This document shows, in pieces, positions 1 through 12,402 of a DNA stretch of 64,000 bases. Location of the stretch: positions 84,648,342 to 84,712,341 of the forward strand of contig CM043953.1 in assembly GCA_014529385.2 (NCBI GenBank). Reading direction: 5' to 3'. A model generated the notes under the pieces. The model was not told the origin of the DNA. It was given only the letters and a program-made list of their open reading frames with translations, and did no database searches. The first letter of the stretch is position 1; each line of letters opens with the position of its first letter. The stretch comes from Adiantum capillus-veneris (taxonomy: Eukaryota > Streptophyta > Polypodiopsida > Polypodiales > Pteridaceae). The position numbers and the translations under genes were made by a program.

Positions 1-2000
1 TTTTCCTCTTTCACACACACTCCTCCCTCTCCTTCCCACTCCCAAACCTGCAACTCCCATGTCCTAATTCACCCTCTTCACCATTGCCACATCTCTCACA
101 CCTCCATAGCCTTCATCCTCCATTTCTACACCCTATGTGTCCCCCTTTCTCTCTACATATATGTCCATATTACCATACTCTCTTAAACTTTGTAAAGAAC
201 TTCAAAAAAATCAGCAAAAATCCAAAGATAACCTCTGCAAATGAAGGCTGTTATCATGAATTTTCCAAGGTTTGAAATAACATAGCTTCATCGACACGCG
301 CTGCTTCGCCATGCTGACCGCTTCTTCTTCCGGTGCTGTAAAGAGGTGAATGTCAACTTCTCCGAAGCTTCAACCTCTCTTTACAAGCTCATCCCTTCTC
401 TAAATTTTCTCATCATATATCTCACCATTTGGTGAATGATTTTGTAAATATTTTGTAGTGATAATTACTAACTACTAACCACTAACCTTATTGTAAAATG
501 CACTCTCTACTAGAGTAGGCACTCCCAAATTATTCACTCAATCCTCTCTCCTTTCATCCTCAATAATTCTCTTCCCTTGAGCCCACATCCATGTGACTCA
601 AAGGATAAGAGAGACCCACCCTCATTCAAAAAATAAAATATGCATAATATTTTATTCCTTCAAATAAACTTGATTAGGCTTAATCCAAATCGGGTAGAGC
701 CCTTCTCTCCCTTGAAAATCATCCCATTATCACACTACACCACACCATTCTCAACACATAACACACCAATCTTCAAGCCTAGTTGTGTAGAGTGTGTGCA
801 TTGTGAGTTCTCTATTCCATAACTACACATAGGTGCATGGAGAAGCTTGAAGTTAGTTATGCCATCTAGAGGAGTGGAGTGATACTATACTCTGCAACCA
901 CACTTGTAGCCTACTCTTGTCCATAAATAAGATTCATAGTTTTGGGTGCAATTGTATGCTGCAACTACGACTCTTCTCTCCAAATTGACTTGATAAGTTG
1001 GCTAATCAGGTGGTTGAAGGTATATTGTCCTTGAAGTTTGTTGTGCCATTTCATGCTTGGTGGTTTGAGGGCTTGGTTAATTGTTTTCCTACAAGGTCAA
1101 TTGTAAGAGGGTGCTTGGTGAGAGGGCTCCCCTGACCCTAAGACAATTTGTGTATTGGCAACAAGGTCAAGTTTTGTATTGTCTCTCTATTTCTCATCGA
1201 GCTTTGTGTGCATTTAGTCTTTAAGGCTAAGACTGAGTTGCTCAAATTGATTTGTGCTCTTTACCTCTCTCTGGCGTGGTGAATGTTTGTGTTTGGTGTG
1301 TGTGGCTATCTTGCATTCCCCTCTCATTGTGCGTTTGAGTACAAGGAGATATCATGTGCGTCCTAGTTCACATCTACAACTAGGTGGTGCCCCTTTTCTT
1401 GTTTGGTTTCTGGCTGTGGGTTGTTGTTGTCTCTGATTGTGCTTGCCCCAGCCCCAATTAAGCAGCACGTGAGCCTCGAAGGGTGTTTAGAGGCCGCTCT
1501 TCTTGTTGCCCACCCCGGACCGCCTCAGTAGTTGAAAAGGGAGGAGGGGTCCAAAGAAGAGGAAAAAGGGGGGTTTTAGAGAAGAGAAAATGGGCCCACG
1601 AAGTAGGGTGCTCAACACCTACTTTCTCCTCCATTGAAGGTTTTTTGAAATCCTAGGTCTTTTAGGAAGGTTGGAAGGGGGATGGGGAGGATTAAGGGAA
1701 AGAGACAAAAGGGTGGGAGAGGGGTGGCTAGTATATGGGGGGTATTAAAGGGATAATGGGGAGATTTGAGCAAATGGGGAATGGGTGGGGGAAGAAGGCC
1801 TTTAGAGGGAGGGGTTTTACTGAGCAAGGTTTTGGGGGGTGAGAGAGAGGAAGTGACATCTTTAGGTTCTTTGAAAGGCTGGCAGGGGTGTTTTCCAAAG
1901 GGGGCTTTATTTTTAGCAAAAGAGGACATAGGTTGATTAGCAGGGGAGTTGTTGAAAGCAAAGGGGTTTTTTGGAGGAAGGGGTCTTATAGAATTGTTGG
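1..2000. other. Anonymous AT-rich sequence, no supported gene
   Basis: No open frame here shows codon-like organisation or a recognisable motif. The minus-strand frames at about 1.6-1.96 kb are proline-rich only because the plus strand carries long purine runs. An abrupt change from G-rich sequence to recognisable reverse-transcriptase coding occurs near 2000, which I read as the 5' truncation point of the following element. Confidence 0.5.
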
Positions 2001-2795
2001 CACCAAATCAAAGGTACTACCATGGGTTCTGATTTTGCGGTCGTTTATGCTTGCCTCTTTCTTTGTCACTTAGAGGATAGTATTAATCTTCCCTCCCACC
2101 CCTCTCTACTCTATTTTAAAAGATTCATTGACGATTCATTTGGCATTTGGCATGGATCTTTTTCTGATCTTGTAAAAATCCTCAAGCTTTACGGTGCGCC
2201 ACTTCAAAATCATATCAAAATTTCCCCTGTCATTTCTTTCATAAAAGCCTCCATCCTTGACATTCATTTCTTCAAAGGACCCTCCTTTTCGCATTCAGGG
2301 TTTCTAGACTCTCACTGCTATAAATAATGTCGTAACTCTTACAGCTACATTCCTTGGCAATTGTGGCACCCCACCCACCAAAAGGTCGCCTTCATCACTT
2401 CTGAGCTTGAAAAATATATCATTAGAGAGAGCTCTTTGGAGGGCTTCCTAGCCATTCGTGCTCTATTCTTCCAAAGACTTAGAGCAAGAGGCTACCCCCA
2501 AGCTCTTCTTCATACTTGTTTTTCCCTCATCTCTTATAAAGACAGAGACTCTCTCTTAATGAAGATACCCAAAACCAAAAACTCCCCCGCGGTGGTCAAA
2601 ATTCCGTTTTCACCCTTTACACGCAATCTTAATCTCTCTCCTACCTTGATTAAACCTCTCTCCCTTCATCTTCACACCATACCTGAGCTATCCAATCTCC
2701 CCAAAACCCTTATTTGTTGGCTCAATGCACCCAAAGTCGGAAAATTGCTTAACTCAAATTCTTGCCCACTCCTCTTTTTGAACATCCCCTAGTAT
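2001..2795 (+). pseudogene. 5'-truncated Penelope-like reverse transcriptase
   Basis: Translation in one frame gives the second half of an RT palm followed by the thumb region of Penelope-like elements (PLEs). Motif B is seen as GTTMGSDFAVVYACLFLCHL and motif C as FKRFIDDSFGIW with the catalytic DD pair. About 65 residues further on comes the family-typical stretch around WHPTHQKVAF, then RLRARGYPQALL. One in-frame stop (2325-2327) separates the two halves and no frameshift is needed. RT motif A and everything upstream are missing, so the copy is 5'-truncated, as expected for target-primed insertion. No GIY-YIG endonuclease is visible downstream. The motif order and spacing fit PLEs better than LINEs or LTR elements, but the exact clade is unknown. 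Confidence 0.72.
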
Positions 2796-3125
2796 AGATA
2801 AAACTTTTGTCCCTTTTTCCCCTCCTTTTTTGGAACCTCTATTTAATGATCCTTCCCCCATTTTTTTGCACTTTGTGCCTTGATGCTTCCTCTTAGGTTA
2901 GTTTATTGCCTCTCCTATGCTGACGTTACCCACCTCTTAGTACCACCTCTTAGTACACTGTACCAAAAATGGTGAGTATTTACTCCTTTGTACCAAGAGA
3001 TGCTGAATATTAATAGCTTGGTACCAATAAACCCCTCTATCCTCCTTTTAATCCTCACTTTGTATGCACCTTGGCTTTGTAACCCTCAATCCTTATTTAT
3101 ACCCCCCTCCTTGTAAAGGATATAG

Positions 3126-3164
3126 CACTATTGATGAGCTCTATACACCGAAACGCGTTTAGTG
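3126..3164 (+). other. Possible degenerate hammerhead-ribozyme core downstream of the Penelope-like RT
   Basis: About 330 bp after the RT stop there is TTGATGAG (3131-3138), ten bases, then CGAAACG (3149-3155). This resembles the CUGAUGA...GAAA core of hammerhead ribozymes, which PLEs are known to carry. CACTA (3126-3130) and TAGTG (3160-3164) can pair around it. Stem II is poor and the first core base is changed, so an inactive relic or chance match is possible. Confidence 0.25.
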
Positions 3165-3279
3165 TTATTTCATTGCCCCACCCCCCCGCCGAACCCAACA
3201 AAAAACCATACTTTGCTCTTATCACCTTTCTTCCCACTTTCGGTGAGTATCGCTCGCTTAATTTTTTACAATTCATCAG

Positions 3280-3299
3280 TTAGGAAGGATGGATGCAAC

Positions 3300-3365
<66 letters not shown>

Positions 3366-3906
3366 TTAAAGAGAAGAAAATGCTACAGGAAAAACAAAGG
3401 AGAAGACAAACACAAATATACCATCGTAAAGTTCACTACCTCTTTATCTGGAGAAAGAAGGTCTTTTGACGTTGTGCCTTCATCTGTCTTTTGCCTTTCC
3501 ACCTTCAATTGTCTTTCATTTCCGAAACTCACCCTTCACTTAGGCACTTAATATGTTTTGAAAGAAATTTTTGTTTCCTGAGATTGAGGAGACATAATAG
3601 ACCCATGAGAAGGAAAATTAGAATGTTGTGGAAACAAAATTAGAATGTTGTGGAAACAATCCTAAGATATCCTAAAGGTTCATCTAATGACTCTTGAGCT
3701 TAAAGCCAAAGAGCCTACCACACTTCGATAATAGAAAGGTTATTTAGTTTCCTCTTCCTATTGACACATGAACACATGCTCTTAAGAAAGAACACATGCT
3801 CATAAGAAGAAAATAAAGAAAGGAATATCAAATAATCACTTTGCCAGGAGGGTAATAGAGAGGTTATTCCAGTTTTCCCTTCGTATCAACACATAAATAG
3901 AGGCTT
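3280..3906 (+). repeat. Dispersed direct repeat, copy 1 (about 620 bp)
   Basis: This copy matches 6164-6774 in direct orientation. The match begins at GGAAGGA(T/C)GGATGCAACATAG, runs through a (GA)n tract and an A-rich stretch, and ends near CAACACATAAATAGAGGC. Copies are diverged and differ in microsatellite length. The 2.26-kb interval contains no recognisable retroelement coding, so I cannot call them LTRs. Confidence 0.65.
3302..3361 (+). repeat. (GA)n microsatellite
   Basis: About 30 uninterrupted GA units. The same motif recurs at 4362-4375, 4480-4507, 6191-6223, 20881-20913, 23085-23111 and elsewhere, so (GA)n is a general feature of this region. Confidence 0.95.
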
Positions 3907-4475
3907 TTTAATGGTCTTTAGTAGTCACTTGACCCATTTTCAATCGACTTTTTGAATAGGATTTGGTTTAGCTTGATGTTCAAATTTCAAAATTCATTTT
4001 TTACTTGATAAGTGGGATCATTGCATCAAGGTTACCCTCTAGTCCAAAGCTTGGCCAAATTTCCTCTCTCGAGCAAAAATCTACATACTCTTGCCTTTGA
4101 TAGATTTCTTCCTCTACTCTTGCCTTGGACACTTTTTTGCAAATTTTTTCAATCCCAAAATGTTTTGCCGTCGTTCAAGAGTGCACTCACCAAGTTTTAC
4201 AATGTTTGGGTAATTTGGTTCAATTTAACTCCAATTTTAGCAATTTTCTTAGTCTTAGAGTTTGGATTTTACTCCACACTTACACTCTGTGCCCAAACTC
4301 ACTTTTAGTTTGAGGGCTTGCTTTCTTGGGTTGAGAGAGAGAGACAGGGGGGGTAGAGAGAGAGAGAGAGAGAGATGTAGAGGAGTAGGGAGAGGGAGAG
4401 ATGTGTTAGGGGAGAGAGGGGAGTTGCTTGTCACGGAGGTGCTACCCATCCATGAGAGAAAAAGAATGATAGGAT

Positions 4476-4511
<36 letters not shown>

Positions 4512-6163
4512 GCATAGATTAGAGAGAGTATGTTATTTTAGAACAAAATTAGTATGGTTTTTTTTAATGAAAATATTCCATTTAATTACTCATAACGGTT
4601 GCTTACTTTTTTAATTTTGGTAGAACGTTATGCTATAGTACCCTCTATCTACTAAGTTACTTCTTTTTAAATATTATCTCTCTTATGGCTTATACTCTCG
4701 ATTTTCCTGCTTTCAATCAAATTTTTCCTTTTTTTAATGGAAATTTTATTATACTTGAAAGTTTCTTGAGCAAGTTGCTCCTTCAAAGCCTATTTCATTT
4801 AAATTATATTATCAATATTGGTATAGAGCAAATATGTGTATCTCTGGAATGTATGATCAATCATGGAGAAGGTGGGTACGCTTGGAGGAGTGTTAAATTT
4901 CTACAAGTTTAGCGTCACAAAGCTATTATCTCCTCAGTGTTTTATTGCTAGCACCCCCTCTGTTTTTTCAAAAAGCACTCCAAATATCATTGATTTTAGC
5001 ACCCAAAATAGGAATCATGTGTCGACGCAAGATTGGTTACCTACTTCACCGTTTGCAACGGATGGAAAAGCCGTGGATATTTTGAGGTCCGCATTAAAAA
5101 AGAATAATGACCAACATATCCGACATTGTATCTCATTGTGAAAGTGATGAAGATTTCCAAGAGTTACAGAGACGATGTCATTTTCTGGTTTCTGGTGACC
5201 AAGGAAAAAGTGCACACAATTTGACTCAATGAACATCAATGCGACCCTCATCTCTCGACAAAGCTGTAAACCTCAAAGATAGTATGTTTTGGGGTTGCAC
5301 AACAAAACCAATGAGTTGGTTCTTTGAAATGCATCAATGTAGTTTATCCTAAAATTTTGAACTATGGATATTCTAATTGTGCCCTCTTTCATGCTAGCTT
5401 GTTGAGGAAATCAACACCCCATGGGAGAAATTGTTTAAAAGAAGGGAATCAAGTGGGTGTTGAGCAATGCAAGCAGCACGATGAGCAGGCGTGGGCAAGG
5501 GGAGGACAGACGTGGTAGGTAGGCGATGGGTGTTGAGAGATTGAAGATGGAGACAAGGGACGTGCAGAGGTTGTGTGCCTTTTTATTATTATTGCCTGAG
5601 TTGCTTTGACAAGCAATCAAAAGAGGTGGCTAAAGTGGTTATGGGAGAAGATTGACGACCATTTCCTTGATGGGTTTGAGATCAAATCCTACTAATCCTT
5701 TTGAGAGGGTTGCGTAGCATATTACAAGGGGCGTGATGCAAAATCCCAAGGAATCTCGAGGGTCAATTGGATATAATATGTGAGTTACCATTAGAGGGTC
5801 AATCTACCACACTTAAGCAGTAATATGGTTATTCCACTTATCTCTGCTTAGCCAACACACATGCATACACACCCACATCTGTGAGAAAATAAATTTTAAT
5901 GTCGTAGGAGCAATCCCAAGAAACCTCAAAGGTTTGAATAATCACCTCAAATCTCTCACTCTATCACTCTAGAGAAACTAGCATAATTAATCTACCACAC
6001 TTGGTTGATAGAAATCGTATTCCAATTTCCTCTTATTACACCTAGATAGACCCTAATGTATTCCTAATTCAAAGTTTCCCTCAACAACAATAAAAAGGAT
6101 GTGCTAGTCTACAATACATAACAACGGGCAATGATAAGGCACGTAGATTTGCAAGAGTATCAA
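3907..6163. other. Intergenic repeat-derived sequence, no supported gene
   Basis: No frame shows recognisable protein motifs. The stretch around 5880-6070 repeats the theme 'caatcccaag..acctcaaagg ... taccacacttg ... atagaaa' that also occurs at 3650-3750, 6510-6600 and 6790-7090. It therefore looks like diverged copies of one non-coding repeat family. Confidence 0.5.
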
Positions 6164-6185
6164 TTGGGAAGGACGGATGCAACAT

Positions 6186-6229
<44 letters not shown>

Positions 6230-6774
6230 GGGGGGGGGGGGAAGACACTTTAAAGAGAAGAAAATCATAAAGGGAAAATAAAGGAGAAGGAAAACAAAAA
6301 TATACCAATGTGAAGTTGACTACCTCTTTATATGGACACAAAAGATCTTTTGACTTTCTGCCTTCATTTGTCTTTTGACTTTCCACCTTCATTTGTCTTT
6401 TCATTTCCTAAACTCACCCTTCACTTAAGCACTTAATATTTGAAAGAAATTTTTTTTTTTCTGAGATTGGGGAGACTTAATAGACCCATGCGAAGGAAAA
6501 TTAGAATGTTGTGGAAACAATCCTAAGATATCCCAAAGGTTCATCTAATGACTCTTGATCTTAAGCCAAAGAGCCTACCACACTTCACTTCGGTGATAGA
6601 AAGTTTATTTAGTTTCCTCTTCTTATTGACACATGAACACATTCTCTTAAGAAAGGACACATGCTCATAAGAAGTAAATAAAGAAAGGAATATCAAATAA
6701 TCACTTTGCCAGGAGGGTAATAGAGAGGTTATTCCAGCTTTCCCTTCTTATCAACACATAAACAGAGGCTTGTG
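6164..6774 (+). repeat. Dispersed direct repeat, copy 2
   Basis: Partner of 3280-3906. This copy has a shorter GA tract (about 6191-6223) followed by a run of G, and otherwise aligns throughout to the shared end near CAACACATAAACAGAGGC. Sequence from 6775 to 7288 continues as degenerate copies of the same 'taccacacttg' repeat theme and holds no gene. Confidence 0.65.
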
Positions 6775-7288
6775 AGAAGAGAAATTTTAATTTCATAGTA
6801 ACAATCCCAAGTGACCTCAAAGATCTATTGAATGAGCCTTGAACCGGAGGCCTAATACTCCAACGGGAAACAAGATAACCTACCTACCACACTTGAACTA
6901 AATATCCGGTACTAGGGGAACCAATTTGCCAAACTTGGCCTTAAGAGCTAGTACTTTAGAGGCAATCAAGGTAATCAATGTACCACACTTGAACCAATGA
7001 ATCAAAGACGCTTGATACTCAAGAGAGAAGTTGAGACCCGATATCTTATAGAAAACCAATCTTGCATACTTGCACAATAGAAAGGTTAATCCATGTTTTG
7101 CATCATATTCACACACGTGAATGCACACCTATTAGAAGACAAATTTTATGCTATAAGAACAATAGCTCTTTGTCATATGGCCTAAAATGGGTATGTCTAG
7201 GTCGACCACCTTCCGATCATAGAGCAAGGAAGGTGGGGTTCAGGGGGAGACTGCCCGGCTATAGTGCCCAAATGGTCAGGCCAATGTG

Positions 7289-7516
7289 TGTTACCATATA
7301 CATGTGGTGGTGATGTGTGTGAACACACTTAGGACCGCCGGGCCATTTTTTCCCTCGCTAGGAGGTTTTTCCCCCCATGCATTGTATATACGTCCATCAT
7401 TCTAGGACCATCTATATTTCCATTGCACAGTAAGTAATACACTCTCTATTGTGTGTCTTGAGCTTTCTTCATCTTCTCCAAGCTATGTGTGTTTTCTTGC
7501 AACCCTAATTCCAACA
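7289..7516 (+). repeat. copia 5' LTR
   Basis: Begins TGTTACC and ends CCAACA, giving the TG...CA termini of LTRs. It contains the same internal landmarks as the 3' copy: 'ccatatacatgtggt', a T-run before 'ccctcgctagg', 'gcattgtatata' and 'ctctctattgtgtg'. Confidence 0.92.
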
Positions 7517-7518
7517 AT

Positions 7519-7530
7519 TGGTATCAGAGC
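7519..7530 (+). promoter_or_regulatory. copia primer-binding site (tRNA-Met-i)
   Basis: TGGTATCAGAGC, two bases after the 5' LTR, is complementary to the 3' end of plant initiator tRNA-Met, the usual copia minus-strand primer. Confidence 0.93.
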
Positions 7531-7878
7531 AAGTTGCGTCCTCTCGGGCTTAGTCGCTAGCAACTCCAACACACACCTGCTTACTTTTTTGATTTTTTGT
7601 GAGCTTTGGCAAGCATTCACAGGTTGACAAATATTCTGGGAAATTTGAAAGAGCTTAGTCTACTTAGATTTCTGATTCGGGCTCATTTCGGACTCTATTT
7701 CCACTACCAACAGTTATGCGTAGGCTATTTCGTCATTTTGTGCAGATTTTTTGTCAGTGGTGTTTTCTACATAATAAATCTTGTACAGTCTTCTGAGGTT
7801 TGTGCTATATAGCATGTGTTGTTCCCACTTTGTTTCTCCTCTTTTCAAGCAGTTTTCACATGAGGTGCAACATTCGCC

Positions 7879-8935
7879 ATGGCAGACAACAACACATATG
7901 TGTTTAAGATGTTTGTTGTTGAGGATAGGTTGGATGGGGACAATATCCGTATGTGGGCTTATATGATGCAACATGTTCTTGTGTCAAAGGATTTTTGGAA
8001 CATTGTGAAGGGCATTGATGTACCTCTTGGTTCTGAGGATATAGGCAATGTTGAGGATGTTGCAGGTCTTGCGGCAAGGATTGCTACTATTAGAGTTGTT
8101 TTGCCTGCGGCAAAACAAGTTCATTGGGATGTAAAAGATGCGCAGGCTCATGCAGAAGGGCAATATTACTCCCCACATTTGTTCAATGAAATCTGCAAAA
8201 CAGGCTTGGGATATTCTGGTTCGTCTTTATGCAAGTCGCAATGAGGCTAAAATTGCATTGCTGCGTAAAGAGCTAGAGTCAAAGATTACGCATGAGGAAG
8301 ATGATATGGACACTTTCCTTGCTGGTGTCAAGGATATCAATGAGCAACTTATTTCTGCAGGTGAAGTCATTTCAAACAATTTCCTTGTGCAGATTGTTCT
8401 TGATGCCTTCCCAGATTCTTACCAGACTTTTGCTAGTACTTGGAGACTTATGACCCAAGGAAATCCTGAAGTTGTCAAGTTTAATGCATTATGTACATTG
8501 TTTTTGCAATAGTCGTTTTCCATAAAATATAGGACTAGACAGGATAAAGTTGAACAGGCCTTTATTGCTGCTCAAAAAAAAGGTGGTAACAGCAATGTAG
8601 CCACTTCTCATGGTTCTTTTGTGAGTGGTAAATCACCTATTTCTAATGCTTCTACTGGCAACAATTCATCTCAGAATTTTGGTGATAAGGGCAAAAAGAA
8701 TATGCGTTGCCATTATTGTAAAGCTAATGATCACTTGATCAAGCAATGTCCTAAGTTGAAGGCCAAAGAGGCTAAGAAGAAAGAGGCTGGTTCCACTACA
8801 AATGCAATTATTGTTGAGTCTTTTGTGAAAGGAGACTGTGATGTTGATGTTGGTGCAGAATGGGCTTTTAGTGCAGAGTGTACCTATAATGCTACTGCCC
8901 ATGATGCATGCATGTCAATTGCTACAGATTCACAT
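7879..8935 (+). pseudogene. copia gag (degenerate)
   Basis: Starts at the ATG in CGCCATGGCAGAC (7879). The first segment reads to about 8150 and continues after a frameshift in the frame open at 8138-8512, with the gag core typical of copia (KSAKQAWDILVRLYAS, DMDTFLAGVKDI). After one more stop it continues with the CCHC zinc knuckle CHYCKANDHLIKQC (about 8707-8748), which binds RNA in the nucleocapsid. The knuckle has the full C-X2-C-X4-H-X4-C spacing. Inactive because of the frameshift and stop. Confidence 0.85.
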
Positions 8936-11900
8936 GTGTGGTATTTTTACAATGGTGCTATAAAGCACATCACCTCACATCGTGATTTGTTCACCATGTC
9001 CCTCATGGGAATTCCGTTACTTATGCAACAATGCCTCCTATTCGATTCAAGAAGTTAGAAAGATTGTGCTTATTGCTGCAAATCAAAATTCTTTCACACT
9101 TGTTGATGCACTTTATGTACCTAGGATCATGAATGATCTTTTGTCTGTACCTACACTTGCTAGACTTGGTCTTGTAGTCAAATTTGTGGATGACAGACGT
9201 ACAATACATGATTGTAGTGTCGGCGGTGATGAAATTGTTGCATCTGGCATTTTATGTCATGGGCTGTATAAGCTCACTTTGTATGACAATAAAATTTTTG
9301 CAGATGCAGTTGTGGATTCTAAGGTTATTTCAGATGCAAAACTTTGGCATGCATGTTTTGGACATTTTGTCAGTTTGCTACGTTTGCAGAAATCTGATAT
9401 GGTTGCTTCTTTGCCGCCTCTTAATGCACCTGTCAAACATTTTTTTGAAGGCTATATTTTGGGTAAGATGCAGCGTTCAAAGTTTCCAAAGGATGGTTCA
9501 GTTAGGGCCACATGCAGGTTGCAGCTTATGCATAGTGCCCATGCAAACTCTAAACTTGGGAAATTACCTATACTTTGTGACTTTCATTGATGTGTACTCC
9601 AGGCATGCATGGGTTTATCCGCTTAAAGCTAAGTCCAAAGTGTTTATGTGCTTCAAACAATTTTTGGCTATGGTTGAAAATGTCTTGAAATGTACTATGG
9701 GCACCCTCCGTTCCGATCGAGGTGGGGAGTATATGTCTCATACATTTAATGCATTTCTTGCTAGTCGTGGAATAAAACACCAATGTGCAGTGCCTTGTAT
9801 GCCTCAACAAAATGGTGTTGCTAAGAGGAAAAACAAGTCACTTACAGAAATGGCACAATGTATGGTCAAGAGTCAGGCTTTATCGCATTCGTTTTGGCTT
9901 GAGGCCATCATGTGTGCCAATTATATACTAAAACAAGTGTCCTACGAAAGCATTGCAGTCTATGACTCCATATGAAGCATGGGATGATAGAAATCCTTCT
10001 ATTGAGCACATGCGTGTTTTTGGCTATTTTGGCATATGATTTGGTGCCACAAATACAACGCACAAAACTGGATGATAAGGCTGTCAAATGTTTTTTTTTT
10101 TTGGTTATAGTGTTGAAAGCAAAGGTTACAGGTTGTATCATACGCAAACAAAGTGTATCTTGGTCTCACGGGATGTTGTGTTTGTGGAAGATTCTGTTCA
10201 GCCTTTGCTATCATGTACTGGAGACAATAATGTAAGCTCATATGACATTTATGACAATTTGTTGCCTCTTTTCAGCAGTGGAAGTCCTAATGTAAATTTT
10301 GATGAGGCAAATGTACAGCCTTTGGGGGTTTCTGAAAATGCTATAGATTAGCCTATTACTGATACAGATGTACATGATGTACTTGATGAGGAAAGGGCTG
10401 AGAATGATTACGCTAGAGGTATGCCAAAATGACTGGTGCATACTTTGCGTGACAGTAAATTGGATGCGCGTTTATCTAGTCGTACATGTTCAGGTTCTTG
10501 CCATGCATCTTATGGATCAGATTGTTATGCTTTGGCTATGTCTAGCTTACATGACGTTGAGGAATCTCTATCTTTTGATGAAGCACAAAATTCAAAAAAT
10601 TGGATAGCTACCATGCAGTCAAAATATGATGCACTTCTAGAAATTGACATGTGGATTTTATGTGATTTGCCTCTTGGCAAAAAGGCCATTGGTACAAAGT
10701 GCATTTACAAGTTGAAACGCAAGCCGGATGGTGAGATTGATCGCAATAAGGCTCGACTTGTTGCAAAAGGTTATGCATAGCAAAAAGGCATAGATTATAA
10801 AGAGACTTTTGCTCCCACTTGTTGTATGACTACTGTGCGTTTTCTATGTGCATTGGTAGCTCATTTTAGTTGGGATGTACATCAGTCAGACATTGTTACT
10901 ACTTTCTTGAATGGTGATATATTTGAGGAAGTTTATGTAATGCAGCCTCGCGGTTTTGTCAAGAAAGGACAAGAGAATAAAGTGTGCAGATGTAAGAAAG
11001 CTTTGAATGGGTTGAAGCAATCTCCTCATGCTCAGTATGAGAAATCTGACACTCATTTGGTCAAATGAGGCTTTCATAATAGTCCAACAGAAAGCACATT
11101 GCATGTAAAGCATGAGGGTGATGTACTTCTCATTGTGGTTCTTTATGTGGATGATTTGTTGATCATTGGACCAAATGAGAGACATATTATTGAATATAAG
11201 GCTGACTTGAATGCTACTTTCAAGATAAAAGATTTGGGGATGTTGTGTCATTACTTGGGTATACAGTGTAAGCAGTGTAATGGTGGTATTGCCTTGTATC
11301 AAAAAAGTTACATAGAGACATTCCTATGTAAGTTTGTACTTGAGGATTGTAAACCTATTGCCACTCCCATGGAAACAGGTTTAAAATTGAGTCTTCATGA
11401 TGTTGGTGATCCTGCAGATGTCACCCTTTACCAAACTACTGTTGGATGCCTCATTTATGCATGCAACACGAGGTTGGATATTCAGTTTGCAGTCTCACGG
11501 ATCATTGATTAATGCATAGCCCAGGGTCCAAGCATTGGCATTTTGTCAAGAGGATTTTTTGCCACTTAAATGGCACTTTACATCTTGGCTTGTTTTATCC
11601 CAAGAGGGGATCATTTCCGCTAGACTTACATGCTTTTTCGGACTCATATTGGGCTGGTTGTTTTAACACGCGAGTGTCCAGAAGTGGTTTCTGTTTCATG
11701 CCTGGCAGTTCATGTATATCATGGTTGAGCAAGAAGAAACCTACTATGGACACTTCCAGTTGTGAGGCTGAGTACAGGGTAGTCTTCACAGCTACGGTTG
11801 AGTGTGTATGGCTCAGACGCCTTATGACTGATTTGGGTGTTGGACAGAACACTGCCAACACTATCTACAATGAAAGTCAGAGCGCATTGGCAGTTGCGAG

Positions 11901-12006
11901 GAACCCAATTTTTCATGCTCGCACAAAGCACATTGAGGTGCATTACCACTATGTCAGGGAGAGGCTCTCAGCAGGAGAGATCATCTTGGCTTATGTGCCA
12001 ACATAG
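8925..12006 (+). pseudogene. copia pol (protease-integrase-RT-RNase H), degenerate
   Basis: Domains in order: a protease region where the D(S/T)GA active site now reads YNGA (about 8943-8957); an integrase zinc finger beginning LWHACFGH with its CxxC lost; an integrase core (about 9540-9970) with SDRGGEY; an RT (about 10600-11500) with the DVHQSDIVTTFLNGD motif and the catalytic YVDDLL; and an RNase H (11512-12006) with FSDSYWAG and SSCEAEY. The integrase glutamate in the usual QQNGVAERKN context is lysine here (QQNGVAKRKN). Stops at about 10778, 11066 and 11510 and several frameshifts break the frame. All copia enzymatic steps are therefore predicted to be lost. Confidence 0.88.
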
Positions 12007-12165
12007 GACAACCTTGAAGATCTTTTCACAAAGGCATTGTCTCTGTGAAGCTCAAAGATTTCCGCAAAGCTTTGGGCTTACTCCCCTTTGTGGACTGATC
12101 ATGTCCTCGGGGCATGGCACTTCCCTTTACTCTATGTGCCAGCTCTCGTTCACCGCATCACTCCT

Positions 12166-12172
12166 AGGGGGG
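12166..12172 (+). other. copia polypurine tract
   Basis: AGGGGGG just before the 3' LTR (TGTTACC at 12176) is the expected plus-strand priming tract. Confidence 0.8.
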
Positions 12173-12175
12173 ATT

Positions 12176-12402
12176 TGTTACCATATACATGTGGTAGTGA
12201 TGTGTGTGAACACACTTAGGACCGTCGATGCATTTTTTTCCTCGCTAGGTGGTTTTTCCCTCGTGCATTGTATATACAACCATCATTCTAGGGCTATCTA
12301 TCTTTCCATTACACACTAAGTAATACACTCTCTATTGTGTGCCTTGAGCTTCCTTTGTCTTCTCCAAGCTATGTGTGTCTTCCTGCAACCCTAATTCCAA
12401 CA
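12176..12402 (+). repeat. copia 3' LTR
   Basis: Begins TGTTACC and ends CCAACA. It differs from the 5' LTR by scattered substitutions and small indels, which indicates that the insertion is not very recent. Confidence 0.92.

Larger units (their letters stand above)
7289..12402 (+). mobile_element. Ty1/copia LTR retrotransposon, full-length but degenerate
   Basis: Two near-identical LTRs (228 and 227 bp) flank an internal region in gag - protease - integrase - RT - RNase H order, the copia arrangement. The primer-binding site immediately follows the 5' LTR and a polypurine tract immediately precedes the 3' LTR. Flanking pentamers are ATGTG (7284-7288) and AAGTG (12403-12407), a one-mismatch target duplication. 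Coding is broken by several stops and frameshifts and by changes in catalytic residues, so it cannot be autonomous now. A solo LTR of the same family lies at 47118-47329. Confidence 0.93.

Noticed and set aside
1612-1961. Overlapping proline-rich minus-strand frames
   Set aside because: They are the complement of purine-rich G/A runs. No domain or splice context, and overlapping frames are equally open.
3280-6774. LTR pair of a retrotransposon
   Set aside because: The repeats lack TG...CA ends, PBS, PPT and TSD, and the interval has no retroelement coding.
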